A stretch of DNA of 64,000 nt, taken from the NCBI GenBank assembly GCA_947471745.1, contig CANJKZ010000262.1, positions 1,483,501-1,547,500 on the forward strand, given 5' to 3'. Position numbers and translations under genes: made by a program. Origin of the DNA: Closterium sp. Naga37s-1. Lineage: Eukaryota; Streptophyta; Zygnematophyceae; Desmidiales; Closteriaceae. Below are positions 20,925 through 31,258 of the stretch, one piece after another (position 1 is the first letter of the stretch; each line of letters starts with the position of its first letter). Below the pieces are notes generated by a model, which was given only the letters and a program-made list of their open reading frames with translations, ran no database searches and was not told the DNA's origin.

Positions 20925-23900
20925 CTCCCCTTCGCTTCTGGAGTGTCGCTGCTGGTGACGTGGCTTTGTCCAGTCAGCAGCATGCAGTACTCGAACTTCT
21001 GCTTCCCGAGCTTCTTGGTCAAGTAATCAGCTGCCATCTCGGACGTGGGACAGTAAGACAGCTCAAGTCTCCCCTTCTCAATCTCGTCCTTTACGAAGAA
21101 ATATCGCAGGGCGATATGCTTCGTCCTGTTCGCGAATCCGTTTTTGTTGGCTATGCGAATTGCCGACTGGTTGTCGCAGAACAAGGAGAAGCTGGGTAAC
21201 TGAGCCAGCTTCGCCTCCTCCAGAAGTTCGCGAAGGTACAGTCCTTCCTTGGTGGCTGAGCAGAGTGCGATATATTCAGCTTCAGCTGAGGAGAGAGCGA
21301 TTGATTCCTGTTTGCTCGACTGCCAGGAGATAGGTCCGATAGGCTCGAAGAGATAGATGTAGCCGGTGCGTGAGCGTCTGTTGTCGGAGTCGTCGGCGTG
21401 ATCGGCGTCGACGTAGCCGATTAGTTTAGGTGTCGTAGTCCCGTTCTCGTGGTAGGTTAGACCGACGGTTGAAGTGCTGACAAGGTAGTGGAGAGCACGG
21501 TCGAGTTCCGCCATGTGCTCTGCTTCAGGTTTCTTGAGGTAGGTCGCGAGCTGACTTGCGGAGTACGATAGGTCCGGACGGCAAGTGACAGCTGCGAAGA
21601 GGAGGCATCCCAGCTTTCTCTGGTAGTCGCGTATGCCGGCGGATTTCAGTGGAGCGGATCCTTCCTTGTTGTTTCCTGCCGTGTAGCGGTATGGCGTAGA
21701 GATGGTGGTTGGCGTGAGAGCGAAGCGTTTAGCGATGGTGTCGGCATATTTTGCGGCGTTGAGGTAGATCGCGTATTCGTCTTCCTGGATGTTGAGGCCG
21801 AGATACTGCGTGACAGTAGACGAGACTGTGAGCGTGAGATCCCTCTGTAGTTCCCCTTCGAACCAGGTGGTGACATTGTTGGTTGAGGCGATGTAGAGTA
21901 AATCGTCCACATAGACGATCAGTAGGATGTAGTCGGTGCCCTTTGTGAGCCGATACATGCCCTGGTCGTGAGGTAGTTGGCGGAATCCAATGCGAGTAAG
22001 TCTTGCGTGTAGATACTGCTGCCACAGCCTTGGAGCTTGTTTGATGCCGTACAGGGATTTTTGCAGCTGACAGACTTGATTAGGTTCTCCGTGGGAGCCA
22101 TGTGGGAGTTCGACGAAAATTTCGGCGTCAACATGTGCGTAAAGGAATGCGTTGGCGACGTCGATTTGCCGCAGTTTCGTTTTCTTCATGGCGGCGATCG
22201 CAAGGAGAATTCGTAGTGAAGTGTGTCGGCTGACCGGGGCGAATGTCTCGGTGAAGTCGCGTCCGTGCTCTTGGTCGAAGCCGCGTACGACCCAACGCGC
22301 CTTAAACTTGTCGATGGTGCCGTCTGCTTTTGTTTTCACACGGAAGACCCACTTCCCGGTGAGTATTGTCTTGTTTCGTGCTACGCCGATAGGGACGACT
22401 TTCCAGGTGTTGCGTTCCTCCAGTGCTTTCAGTTCCTTGTCCATGGCTTCACGCCATTTTTCCTTATGCTCCCCCCCCCAGAGCCTGCTGAACTGTGGCA
22501 GGCTCCTTAGGAATCGCCGTGCCGTGGACCGCGGTGACGAGGCCGAGTATCTGGAGGCCACTCTGTGTGTAGCGGGGGAGAGTTGTGTCCGCGGGATAAG
22601 CTGCTTCGTCACCTGCTTCTGGGTCAGGTATGAAATTGGGCCCTATGCGTTCTGCTTCGTTGGTGTTAACTTCTGCAGGTGTAACGTAACCGGTGTCGGC
22701 GAAGTGGTAAAAGACGTCGGCGTTGGCGCTTTCGCGAGGATTTTCGTCATCCATTGGGACATCGACGGAGCAGTAAGGGAGAGGTCCGGCTTCCTCCGAG
22801 GCTTCATCCACGTTCTGCTCGTCCCAGTCAGCTTCGTCTGCTGCCGAGGCGAAGGCTCGGTCGCCACGGAAGCCGCCTGTAGGGTCCCGGTCTTCTTCCA
22901 GGTTGGCAAGATACGTCGGAAGGGTGAGTCGTTCGTAGAAAATGACATCACGTGCTGAAACTGTTTCTTTGGAGTGGACGTCGAAAATCTTCCACGCGTT
23001 GTAATTTCTTTCGATGCCCAGGTGTAGTCCCCACTGTGCGCGTTGAGAAAATCGGCCGGCTCGTGCAGATGGGGGTCGGTACTGTACCATGCAGCCGAAA
23101 ACTCTTAACAATTTTGTGCTGCCCTGTTTTTCTGTCCACAGCAGGTGCGGTGATGCACTGTTCGGTAGTGATGACGACGAAAGCAAGTTGTGCAGCATGA
23201 CGGCGTTGTCCATCGCTTCAGGCCACTGGTGATTGGGCAGTCGCATGCCACGCAGTAATTTGCGCATGGTGTTCTGGAGAGTTCGATTCATCCGTTCTAC
23301 CACGCCTTGCTGTTGATGGGCGTAGGGAAGCGAGATGAGCTTCTTGATTCCTCTTTCTGCCAAGTACTGCTTGAACCTCTGTGAGGTATATTCTCCTCCG
23401 TCTGACTGAAAGCTTTTTAGCTTCACGCCTCATTCTCGTTCTGCTACTGGGAGCCAAGCAACAAAGGCCTCGAAAGCCATGTCCTTGCTCGGAAGGTTAA
23501 GGTGCCAAACGTAACGCGTAGCGGCATCGATGAACGTGATGGTGTAGATGTATGCTCCTTGTCCAGGTTCGCGATTGTACAGGATGTCGCTGTACACTTT
23601 CTCAAGTGGTGCGTAAGTTGGCGCGCTGGGGTTGTGGTGAGAAGTGAAAGGCCGATGTGGTAAGTCAGCTTCGGGGCAGGTAAAGCACGTTCCACGAGCT
23701 CGTCGAAGTTCGCTTCCATCGGTTAGGAGCAGTGAATCTTTGTCGAGTACTCCTGCTCTGATTGTGTTGTTTAACACCGTGTTACTTGGATGTCCCATTC
23801 GTGCGTGCCAGATGTCTTCGCCAGCTCGATGTCCGGGTGAACGACGGTACAAGTCGGAGTTGGAGTAGAAGCTTGCGGTGAAGTTTGCGCTTCGATGTAC

Positions 23901-26480
23901 TACTCGTGATGTTGGGTTAAGCTGCTGCGCAGGAGTCGGTGGAGTGTTGTTGATTTGAGCCGATGCAGTTGAAGGACCAACGATTGGTGTCGATGTTGCT
24001 GCTGCTGCTGCCGTTGTCTCTGCTGCTGTCGATGTTGTCTCTGCTGCTGCCGATGTTGTCTCTTCTGCCGATGTTGTCTCTGCTGCTGCCGATGTTGTCT
24101 CTGATGCTGTCGATGTTGTCTTTGCTGCTGCCGAGTGTTGAATTGTTGCTAATGCTCTTGTTCGTTCTGTCTCAGGGATGGTGTGCGAGTACCAGAAGCC
24201 TTCTGGACTGAAGTCGGGGTCGAGATCCGGTGGATGTGTCCAGGAGGTGAAGGTGACAATCCCGTCGCTGTCAGCGGTGCCAAGATCTGGGACGAAGTCG
24301 AGGACGAAGACGTTGTTTTTTAGGACCGCCTTCCCGATGTAGAGACCGCCTTTCCCGTTATATAACTTGAACTCCTGAGTGGTGCTATCTGCTTCGAGGT
24401 GTACGCCCTTCGCCATCAGTTGACTGACGCTCAGTAGGTTGTAACCGAGCCCTTCTGCTATTAAAACCTTTGACATATGCAGTATGACGTTTGTCTCTCG
24501 TGACTGAAGTTGCACTACGCCTTGTCGTCGTGTGCGCAGGTTCTGATTGTTGGCGACAGTGATGACGACCTCGTGTTCAAGTTTGTGTTCGCGTTGAACA
24601 AAGCATCCTGAAGAGCACATGTGTTGTCCGCAGCAACTATCCAAGAACCAGGTATCCTTCCCAGACGGTTCGCTTTGGGCGATGGCTGCGTACGTTGGGT
24701 TCGGTTGCAGAGATTCTCGACGTGGAGTCCTTTCGTCGAGTTGTTCTTCCGGTGAGTAGTGCGGCGGCGATTCAGTAATGCAGGAGTCGGTCAATTTTGC
24801 CATGCAGCTGACGATATCCCTTGTTACTTGTGCAGGTTGTCCCGTCGACTTTGTTGACGTTTGAACTTGAGTAGTGGGATTTGCTTGCGTTGAGGCGACT
24901 TGACTGCTTGAAGGTCGAAGCTGCCGTTGCGTTGGTGCTGACAGTTGTCGGTTAGGGCAGTGTGTGCGAGGATGTCCTGACGTCTTGCAGAGATGACAAA
25001 ACGGAGGTACGGGTTGTTGACTTTGGTACTTGTGTTGCCGATGGTTGTTGTTGTTGTAGCGTCGTTGAGTGTGAAAAGCGAACTCGGACACTGACGTCTT
25101 CCTCTTGTGTTTTTCTTCTTGTAGGTCCATGTCTTGCTGTTCGGCGTGAATTTCAGCGCACAATGCTGCTTCGGAGATCTTCCCATGAGCTCGGAGTATG
25201 GCGCGAGTGGAGCGCCAATGAGGACCAAGACCGCCAATAACGACTGTGACGAAGGCGTCTTCTGATATCGACCCTCCGCATCGAAGGAGTTTGTCGCGCA
25301 ATTCGCGACATCGGCTGATATACGCCATCCCTTTTTCGCCTGGTTTCATTTCCACTGTTGTCAGTTGTGCCATTAACCGACTCTGATTGACGCTGTCTGT
25401 TGCCTGATACAGGTTCTTCAGGTGATTGTACGCGAGCTCGGCGGAGTTTCCGTATCCTCGGTAAGACCGAATGTTATGCTGCTGGTTCGGTGTGACGTTG
25501 CGCAGTAGGATTGTATGCGCCATCATAGATTGATACGTATACTGTGTTAGAATCTTAGGCGAGAATGATTGACTAGGAAGCAAGGAAGGGTACAAGTAGA
25601 ATGTCGAGAGAATTCTGTACCCCCTAAGGCTAAACCCACTATAGCCTAGACAAATGTAAACACATGAACTAAGCCTAGATATAACTAAGCATATATGTTT
25701 GACATACTGCTGTTTGTCGTATTGCGTGCCGTTTGTTGGATATGGCAGGGACCCATCGAAGAAGCCAAGAATCTGCGCGCCTTCCATCATCAGTTCGAAT
25801 TTGAATGACCAGGTAAAGAAGTCCTTTCCGTTGAATGGTCTTGACGTCTGTAGTTTTAAAACGTGCGCAAACTGCGACTGAACTTGAAGTGCATCTAGCG
25901 TCTTCTCTTGCTCAGGTGAAGGCTGCTGGCGCGGCATGAAGCTGACGGAGCCGCGCTGAGGTTCGTACGGGGTGAAGATAGGTTGTTGCTAATTTCCTCG
26001 TGCGTAGGATGAACCGTCGAGGCTCATCGGTGTTGCGTTGTTGTTGTTGCTGTTGTTTGACTGTGCAGGTGCCCCTTGCTGGTGTTGTTCGTAGAAGGAC
26101 ATGAAGGAGAAGAATTTCTCCATCATGTCTGGGTCGAAGGCCGTGTCGAGAGTAAAGGGAAAAAGTTGGTGCACTATCGAGAAAGTTGGGTACAAGTAAC
26201 AAAAAACTATACCCTACATTAGCTACCCCACTAAAGCCTACATTCTATTATGACATAGGCATATAATTTGACAGGCCGCAGCTTGATTTGCAGGAGTTTC
26301 TGAAGACGTTGCCCTTGGTCTTGTTGCCGTACCCTCCTCTGTCTGTAGGCCAGAGGCAGGAGGTGGAGTAGGAGTAATACCGGGAGAGCCGTTAGAGGAG
26401 CTTCTCTCCTTCTGCGTTGCCATGCCTTGTGATGTTGTGGGTGTCTTGATTGTAGTTGAATTTGTCCTGATAGCTCTCAT
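20909..26480 (-). pseudogene. Copia gag-pol polyprotein with nonsense and frameshift lesions
   Basis: The reading frame runs from about 26480 or 26423 to 20909. Gag includes a CCHC knuckle (CHLCKTSGHPRTHC). The protease motif reads DSC where DSG is expected. Integrase has the HHCC zinc region (HARMGH ... CFTC) and the first catalytic Asp. RT has YVDDLLYIAS. RNaseH ends with an ADYLTKKLG-type tail. Lesions seen: an in-frame TAG at 25989-25991 in gag, TGA at 23427-23429 within integrase, and a frameshift at the eight-base G run (22471-22478, minus strand) before RT. Two AT-rich segments, 26174-26272 and 25542-25703, look like introns (GT...AG) and resemble each other. A CTG-repeat tract at 24000-24130 encodes AAAETTS repeats. 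Confidence 0.93.
20925..20937 (-). other. Polypurine tract of the copia element
   Basis: On the minus strand AAGCGAAGGGGAG directly precedes the 3' LTR, the expected position of the plus-strand primer. Confidence 0.85.
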
Positions 26481-26484
26481 ACCA
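26473..26484 (-). other. Primer-binding site of the copia element
   Basis: Immediately after the 5' LTR the minus strand reads TGGTATGAGAGC. This is one base away from TGGTATCAGAGC, which pairs with the 3' end of initiator methionine tRNA in most plant copia elements. Confidence 0.9.
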
Positions 26485-26928
26485 TGTTGGGCTGAGAAAA
26501 GCCATTAGGATCTTTGCAGGACTAAATTCTGAGTAGAATGATGTAATAGCGGAAGCGTTGAATAAGAATCTTGTGAACCACCTTGCGCTAGTATGTGAGG
26601 GCAAAGTAGATTAATTAAAACAAAGAGATACAAGATTTTATAAGAGTACAAGGAATATGAAGAGATATAGTTAATAACCGTTTTACTGTTGCTGTTCCGG
26701 TTCGATACAGTGACGACTCGGGCAACTGCTCAGTAGCGAGTCAGTTGTTTGTCCTTGCTGTCGCGCTGTATTTGTCAGGTCAAAGGTCGCTGACCTTTGA
26801 CTTTCGCGTAACCTCCAGCAGTTGTTCAACCTCCGAGGGTTGACTCGCTAATGCTTCGATATGTTTTGTCTCGCTTTCTGTCTTGGTGTTTCGACACGAC
26901 AGAGGCGTTAAATCAATTGTTTCCAACA
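26485..26928 (-). repeat. 5' LTR of the copia element
   Basis: This LTR lies at the 5' end in element orientation and should hold the element promoter. It is 444 bp, nearly identical to 20481-20924. Confidence 0.96.
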
Positions 26929-26933
26929 GTTGT

Positions 26934-27937
26934 TGTACCGGTAGTTGCTGCTTTCAGCCTATTAGTGCCCCGTGGCCGTGCCCCACCAACTCGTTGCATG
27001 GGCAGCGACACCCAAATGAGCCCAACTTGCCTTTTGCGTGCCCCAGCGGCCATCAGTATGGTCGCTGGCTCGCTGAGGAGCTCCAGCAGGACTCGCTCAA
27101 TGCATCTTTGCCTTGGGGTAGGATATTGAAACGAGTACTGGCATGAAACACAAAAAACAAGGCAAGAACTGGATCTAGGTTAGCAACTGGAGCGGTGGCT
27201 GGATCAACACCCGTAAATACCAAAGCAGCAGCTCCCATCCCATCGGCCCCAGCATCATGCTCCAGTCCACGTTGACAGCTGAGCTGACCCACCCTGTGCC
27301 ACCTGTTGGGTACTGACAAAGACACTGCCTTACACGTGCTGCAGTGCATACGGTATGCTGAGCAGCCATGCCAAGGCATGCGTGGTGTGCAGCAGCATGG
27401 GTGGCATGACTCGTCACTCATGCATGACCTTGTTGTCACCATCCACAGCGCCTGCCAGCACGGCAGGCAGCAGCACAGCTGGGAGAGGGGGTGTAAGCCT
27501 GTGCGCGAAGGTGGGCAAGGGTGGGAGTGGGCAAGCATGCAGTGGAGGCAGGCAGCCCCCACGGCCTCAAGAGCAGGTGCATGTGCTCGTACACACCGCG
27601 TGGCAGGGACTGCAATGGGTGCTGCCCATATGAGCGCAGCCTGTTGCACTGGGATGGGTGGGGGGACAGGGGAAGAGCAGCATATGGGCAATGGGGGTCG
27701 GACCGGGGTGGGAGGAGGGGGGCATTGTGTTGTGCGTTGGTGTCTTGGCCAGGGGGGTGCAGTGCAGGTGCAGGTCCCATGCGGTGGAGTGAGCCGGGGT
27801 GGAATGGCCAAGGTGAGAGCAATGCCTCGCAACCACCGCAAGCTCTCGCCTTTCCCACTTCCCCCCCACTCACTACTGTCCTGCCACCATGACCATATGA
27901 GAGCCGGATCTAATCCACAGCTGCTTGCAGTATCATA
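26934..27937. other. Region between the two transposons
   Basis: About 1 kb of mixed-composition DNA with short open frames on both strands but no recognisable domain or splice pattern. It may be the displaced 3' flank of the zinc-finger gene. No gene is called. Confidence 0.5.
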
Positions 27938-30895
27938 CCGTATTCTCCCTAACAAAACACCCCCCCATAATTGTACACCCCCGGGTAGCTTGTGCGGGGT
28001 GGGTGTTATGGGGAGCCTCGTTTCTACTATACCCCCCTTTTTGCCTGATTCTCTATAAGACCCGGGGGGGGGGTGTTATGGGCGGCAAAAATACTGAATT
28101 TGCTTACTGTACATTGCATACAGGGTACTTTACAGGTACCGGTACTACAGAAGTAATGTGCCAGCACATAGGCATCGACAATGTCACCTAGACTGCAGAA
28201 ACATCACCACAAGAGCACCTCACATCCACAATTTCACCTAAAAAAACTCTATACAAAGTGCCTTCTACTCAGAATCGTCTCCTGCATGCCATTCTTCACA
28301 GTCTTCCCCGTCAAAGCGGCCAGGGCGCCACCATTCGTCATCGCTGGGCTCTTCTGCCTCCCCGCCTTCCTCAAGCACGCCCCCCTCCTCCTCTGCCGCC
28401 GCCGCTTCCGCGTCCTCCTCAGCGGCGTCAGCCTCCTCTGCCGCCGCCTGCAGCACCTCGGCCGGCATGGGGACTTCGGCGTAGAAGGGGTTGACGACGA
28501 GCTCGTCGTCAACCAGGTCGTTGACGTCGTCAAGGACTTCCACCTCACCCTTGTCCCGCATGTGGGCAAGGATGAGGTGGTCCTCGCTGCCATCGATGGG
28601 GGTGGAGATCCCACACATGACGAACGCCTTCTTCACGAGCTCCTCTGGGATTGCTTCCCAGGACTCATCGATCCAGCGGAGCACCAACTCCGCTGGCGGC
28701 TTCTTGAGATTGCCTGAGGGACGGGGAAGGGTAGACAAGGACGAATGTGAATTTCCAGAGCGTAAGCTGACATTGATTAAAAGTCACGCATGCGAATGTC
28801 ATGGTTCAACTCACCGCCCTTGGTGGTGGTGTTGATTCCTTCTTCTTCGAACCAGCTGCTGTAGCGATGACGCACACCGCACTTGAACGCGCGGTTTATC
28901 GACACATCCAGAGGCTGCACTAGCGGGGTGCAGCCCCCTGGGATGACAGCCCGTGACAGCCGAAACATCCGCATGGTCTGCCCGACCGCCTCAGTCAAGT
29001 GGCCGCGGTAGGAGTCGAGCACAACCAAGGCCTCCCTGCGGCGTCCAGTTGATTCACGCAAGGGCTTCAAAAACGGCACCATCACCTGGGTGATCCAGTC
29101 CTGCACAAGTGATTCGTCCATCCACCCTTTGTCTTGTGCACGGACCACCACACCTGCCAAAGAATACCGGTACGTCAGGGTCAAATTCGGTTGCGACTGT
29201 TGACAGGCTAGAGTAGTGACATCATCCTAAACGTGCTACGCTTACCGGCAGGGATGGGCACCTTCGGTATGGTCTTGCGCTTGAATACCACGTACGGCGG
29301 CAGCTTGAGCCTGCTCGCAGTTACTGCCAGCATGACAGTAACACGCTCCTTCTCATAGCCCGCACTCCGTACGTGAACCGTCCGCGCTCCCTTCATTTCG
29401 AGCGTGCGCTCCGCCGGCATCTCCAGGAAAAGCGGGGTTTGGTCCGCGTTCAAGATGAGGTCAAGCGGGTAGTAATGCAGAGAGCGCATCTGGCGCACAA
29501 ACTCCCAGAAGGAATCCACCTTGGCCTTGCAATCTGCAAGCAAAGCCACGAGACACATTAGCTCAGCACTGAGATGGCAATCAAGGAGCACGACGGCGCA
29601 ACACTTACCCGCTGCCAACTTCTGTCCCATCTTCGTCTTCACCCGCCTTGCCAGATGCCAGCGCGCGCGGAAACGAGTCGCCCAGCGGAACGATGCGCGC
29701 CAGTTGACCCCGGGCATCCGGTGCTTCATGTACTTGACGCTCCACTTCTGGAGCATGCTGACCGAAACGGCGAGCCCCCTCCCCCTGTGCTTGAGGAATT
29801 GGCGGTAGACCGCCCGTTCCATGAAAGGGAACTTGGACTTGCGGCCAGCTCCCATGAGGCGACGACGGCAGCTGGAAGAGACCTCCAGCCGCTCCCTCAT
29901 CTTCTTCCAATCGCGGATCTGGCATGGCTGCACCTTCGCGAGCTTCGCCAGGGCGCGATTCGACAGGTCGGGCTGCGAGTCCGGCATCTTCAACCAGTGG
30001 AGCTTCTCCTTCGCGGTGATTCCCTTGCGCTGGCGTTTCGTCATGCGATGGCGAGGGGATGGCGGGTCAGCATCGGCGTTGCGCTTCTGCTGTCCCTGCG
30101 GGCGGTTCCGCTCCGGGAACGTGGGGACAACCACTCGAGGAAGGGTAGGGCGAGGACGGTCCAAGCTACTGCTCGGTTCATCCCTGGTAGAAGCACTACC
30201 GGGAGCATCCGGCTGAGGAAAGATCGGGCGAGGAGACGTCCGTGCGCGTGCATAAGCGCTAGTCTGATTGGTGGAAACAGGCCGCTGCCGCCTATCTACC
30301 GTACTGCTAGAATCTGGAGATGAAGCCATGCTTGGGAACTAAGGCAGGTCGATGTCACTCGCCATGGGAGAAATGACTTTAAAGACGATACCCTCGTGCA
30401 CAGGAAGGAGACGCTCTCACAGCCTGCCGAGCACTTGTCAAAGACGTGCACTGGAACCGCTTGACGAAGAGAAGAGCAAGCTTGGGTGAGGAAGCTTGGA
30501 CATGACTACCGTACACGGCAGTCAAGGGGTCACAGGTACAGTGACAACACAGCACCGTGCGCGATTCCGGCCTCGTACTGCATGAACCCAAGCTGCGCGA
30601 GGTTGGCACTGATGTCAACCAATGAGGTGGCACAGTGGGCCCACTGGAATTTGCCATGTGGCAGATTCCAGTGGAGGCCGACGTTATCCTCGTAGACGCG
30701 GTTTGGCGGCCCTGATTTTAAAAATAATAACAAGGCCAGACCCCTGTTTTTGTTTCCATTCATTTCTGCTTATAAAAAAATGTGCAATATAATAAGACCC
30801 GGGTATTATGTATTTTTTTCCTATGAGGAGACCCCCCCCATTTTTTCCCTGTATTTTTAGCTATACCCTAGGGTGTTATGTCCGGGAGAATACGG
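27938..30895 (-). mobile_element. Pogo/Tigger-like DNA transposon, apparently complete
   Basis: This 2,958-bp element has terminal inverted repeats beginning CCGTATTCTCCC, with a further match at ACA.AACACC. It is flanked by a TA target duplication (27936-27937 and 30896-30897). It encodes one transposase on the minus strand. Both ends also carry TAAGACCCGGG in direct orientation (near 28060 and 30797). TA duplication, TIR and the DDD transposase place it in the Tc1/mariner-pogo group. Confidence 0.92.
28265..30329 (-). CDS. Pogo-like DDD transposase, 4 exons
   Basis: This enzyme would cut and join the element ends. Exons, minus strand: 29609-30329, 29246-29533, 28815-29153 and 28265-28713, 598 residues with all phases agreeing and no stop. 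The N-terminal half has a helix-turn-helix of the CENP-B/Tc5 type (RALAKLAKVQPCQIRDWKK) and a second DNA-binding helical region. The catalytic core shows NADQTPLFLEM (first Asp), ALVVLDSYRGH (second Asp) and QPLDVSINRAFK (third Asp). The C-terminus is acidic with poly-Glu/Ala. The first intron (29534-29608) has GTAAGT and TTGCAG and contains no stop in frame. Nothing seen argues against activity. Confidence 0.9.
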
Positions 30896-30897
30896 TA

Positions 30898-31258
30898 TCA
30901 CTGTGCCGTATCACCCACACGTGGTCCTATCTATCTTGTGTATAGAGAGGCTCTATTAGCCTGCCATAACAAGAAAAGCCTTCATCTTGTCGATTATTCT
31001 AGCAGAAGCAACAATGCAATGGTTGGCTCCTGTTTTCCCTGGCTACTTGAAAAAACCTGGAACGAGCTACATTAGAGCAACAACTGAGCTACAGCAGAGG
31101 CACTGCAGAGCTACACAGAGGTACAGAAGCTACAAATCTATATACCCCAGGCAAGAGGCATTCAAGAGCTACATGGTGCAGGCAGGCAGCAGCACAGCGA
31201 CCATCACCTGCTTCTTTGCACATCTCACCCCCCCAGCACGGCCCGCTCTTTGCACATC
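30898..31258. other. Intergenic, 3' flank of DMP-like gene
   Basis: No supported gene. Short GAGCTACA-type repeats occur at 31060-31180. Confidence 0.5.

Larger units (their letters stand above)
20481..26928 (-). mobile_element. Ty1/copia LTR retrotransposon, full-length but defective
   Basis: The element has two 444-bp LTRs (TGTTGG...CCAACA), a 5-bp GTTGT target duplication (20476-20480 and 26929-26933), a primer-binding site and a polypurine tract. Its gag-protease-integrase-RT-RNaseH order is that of Ty1/copia. The LTRs differ at about five positions by eye (about 99% identical), so insertion is fairly recent. The coding region carries stop codons and a frameshift. The element lies downstream of the zinc-finger gene and may have displaced its 3' UTR. 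Confidence 0.97.

Noticed and set aside
27053..27955. 300-residue minus-strand open frame between the transposons
   Set aside because: It has no recognisable domain, runs over the pogo element end, and its composition looks non-coding.
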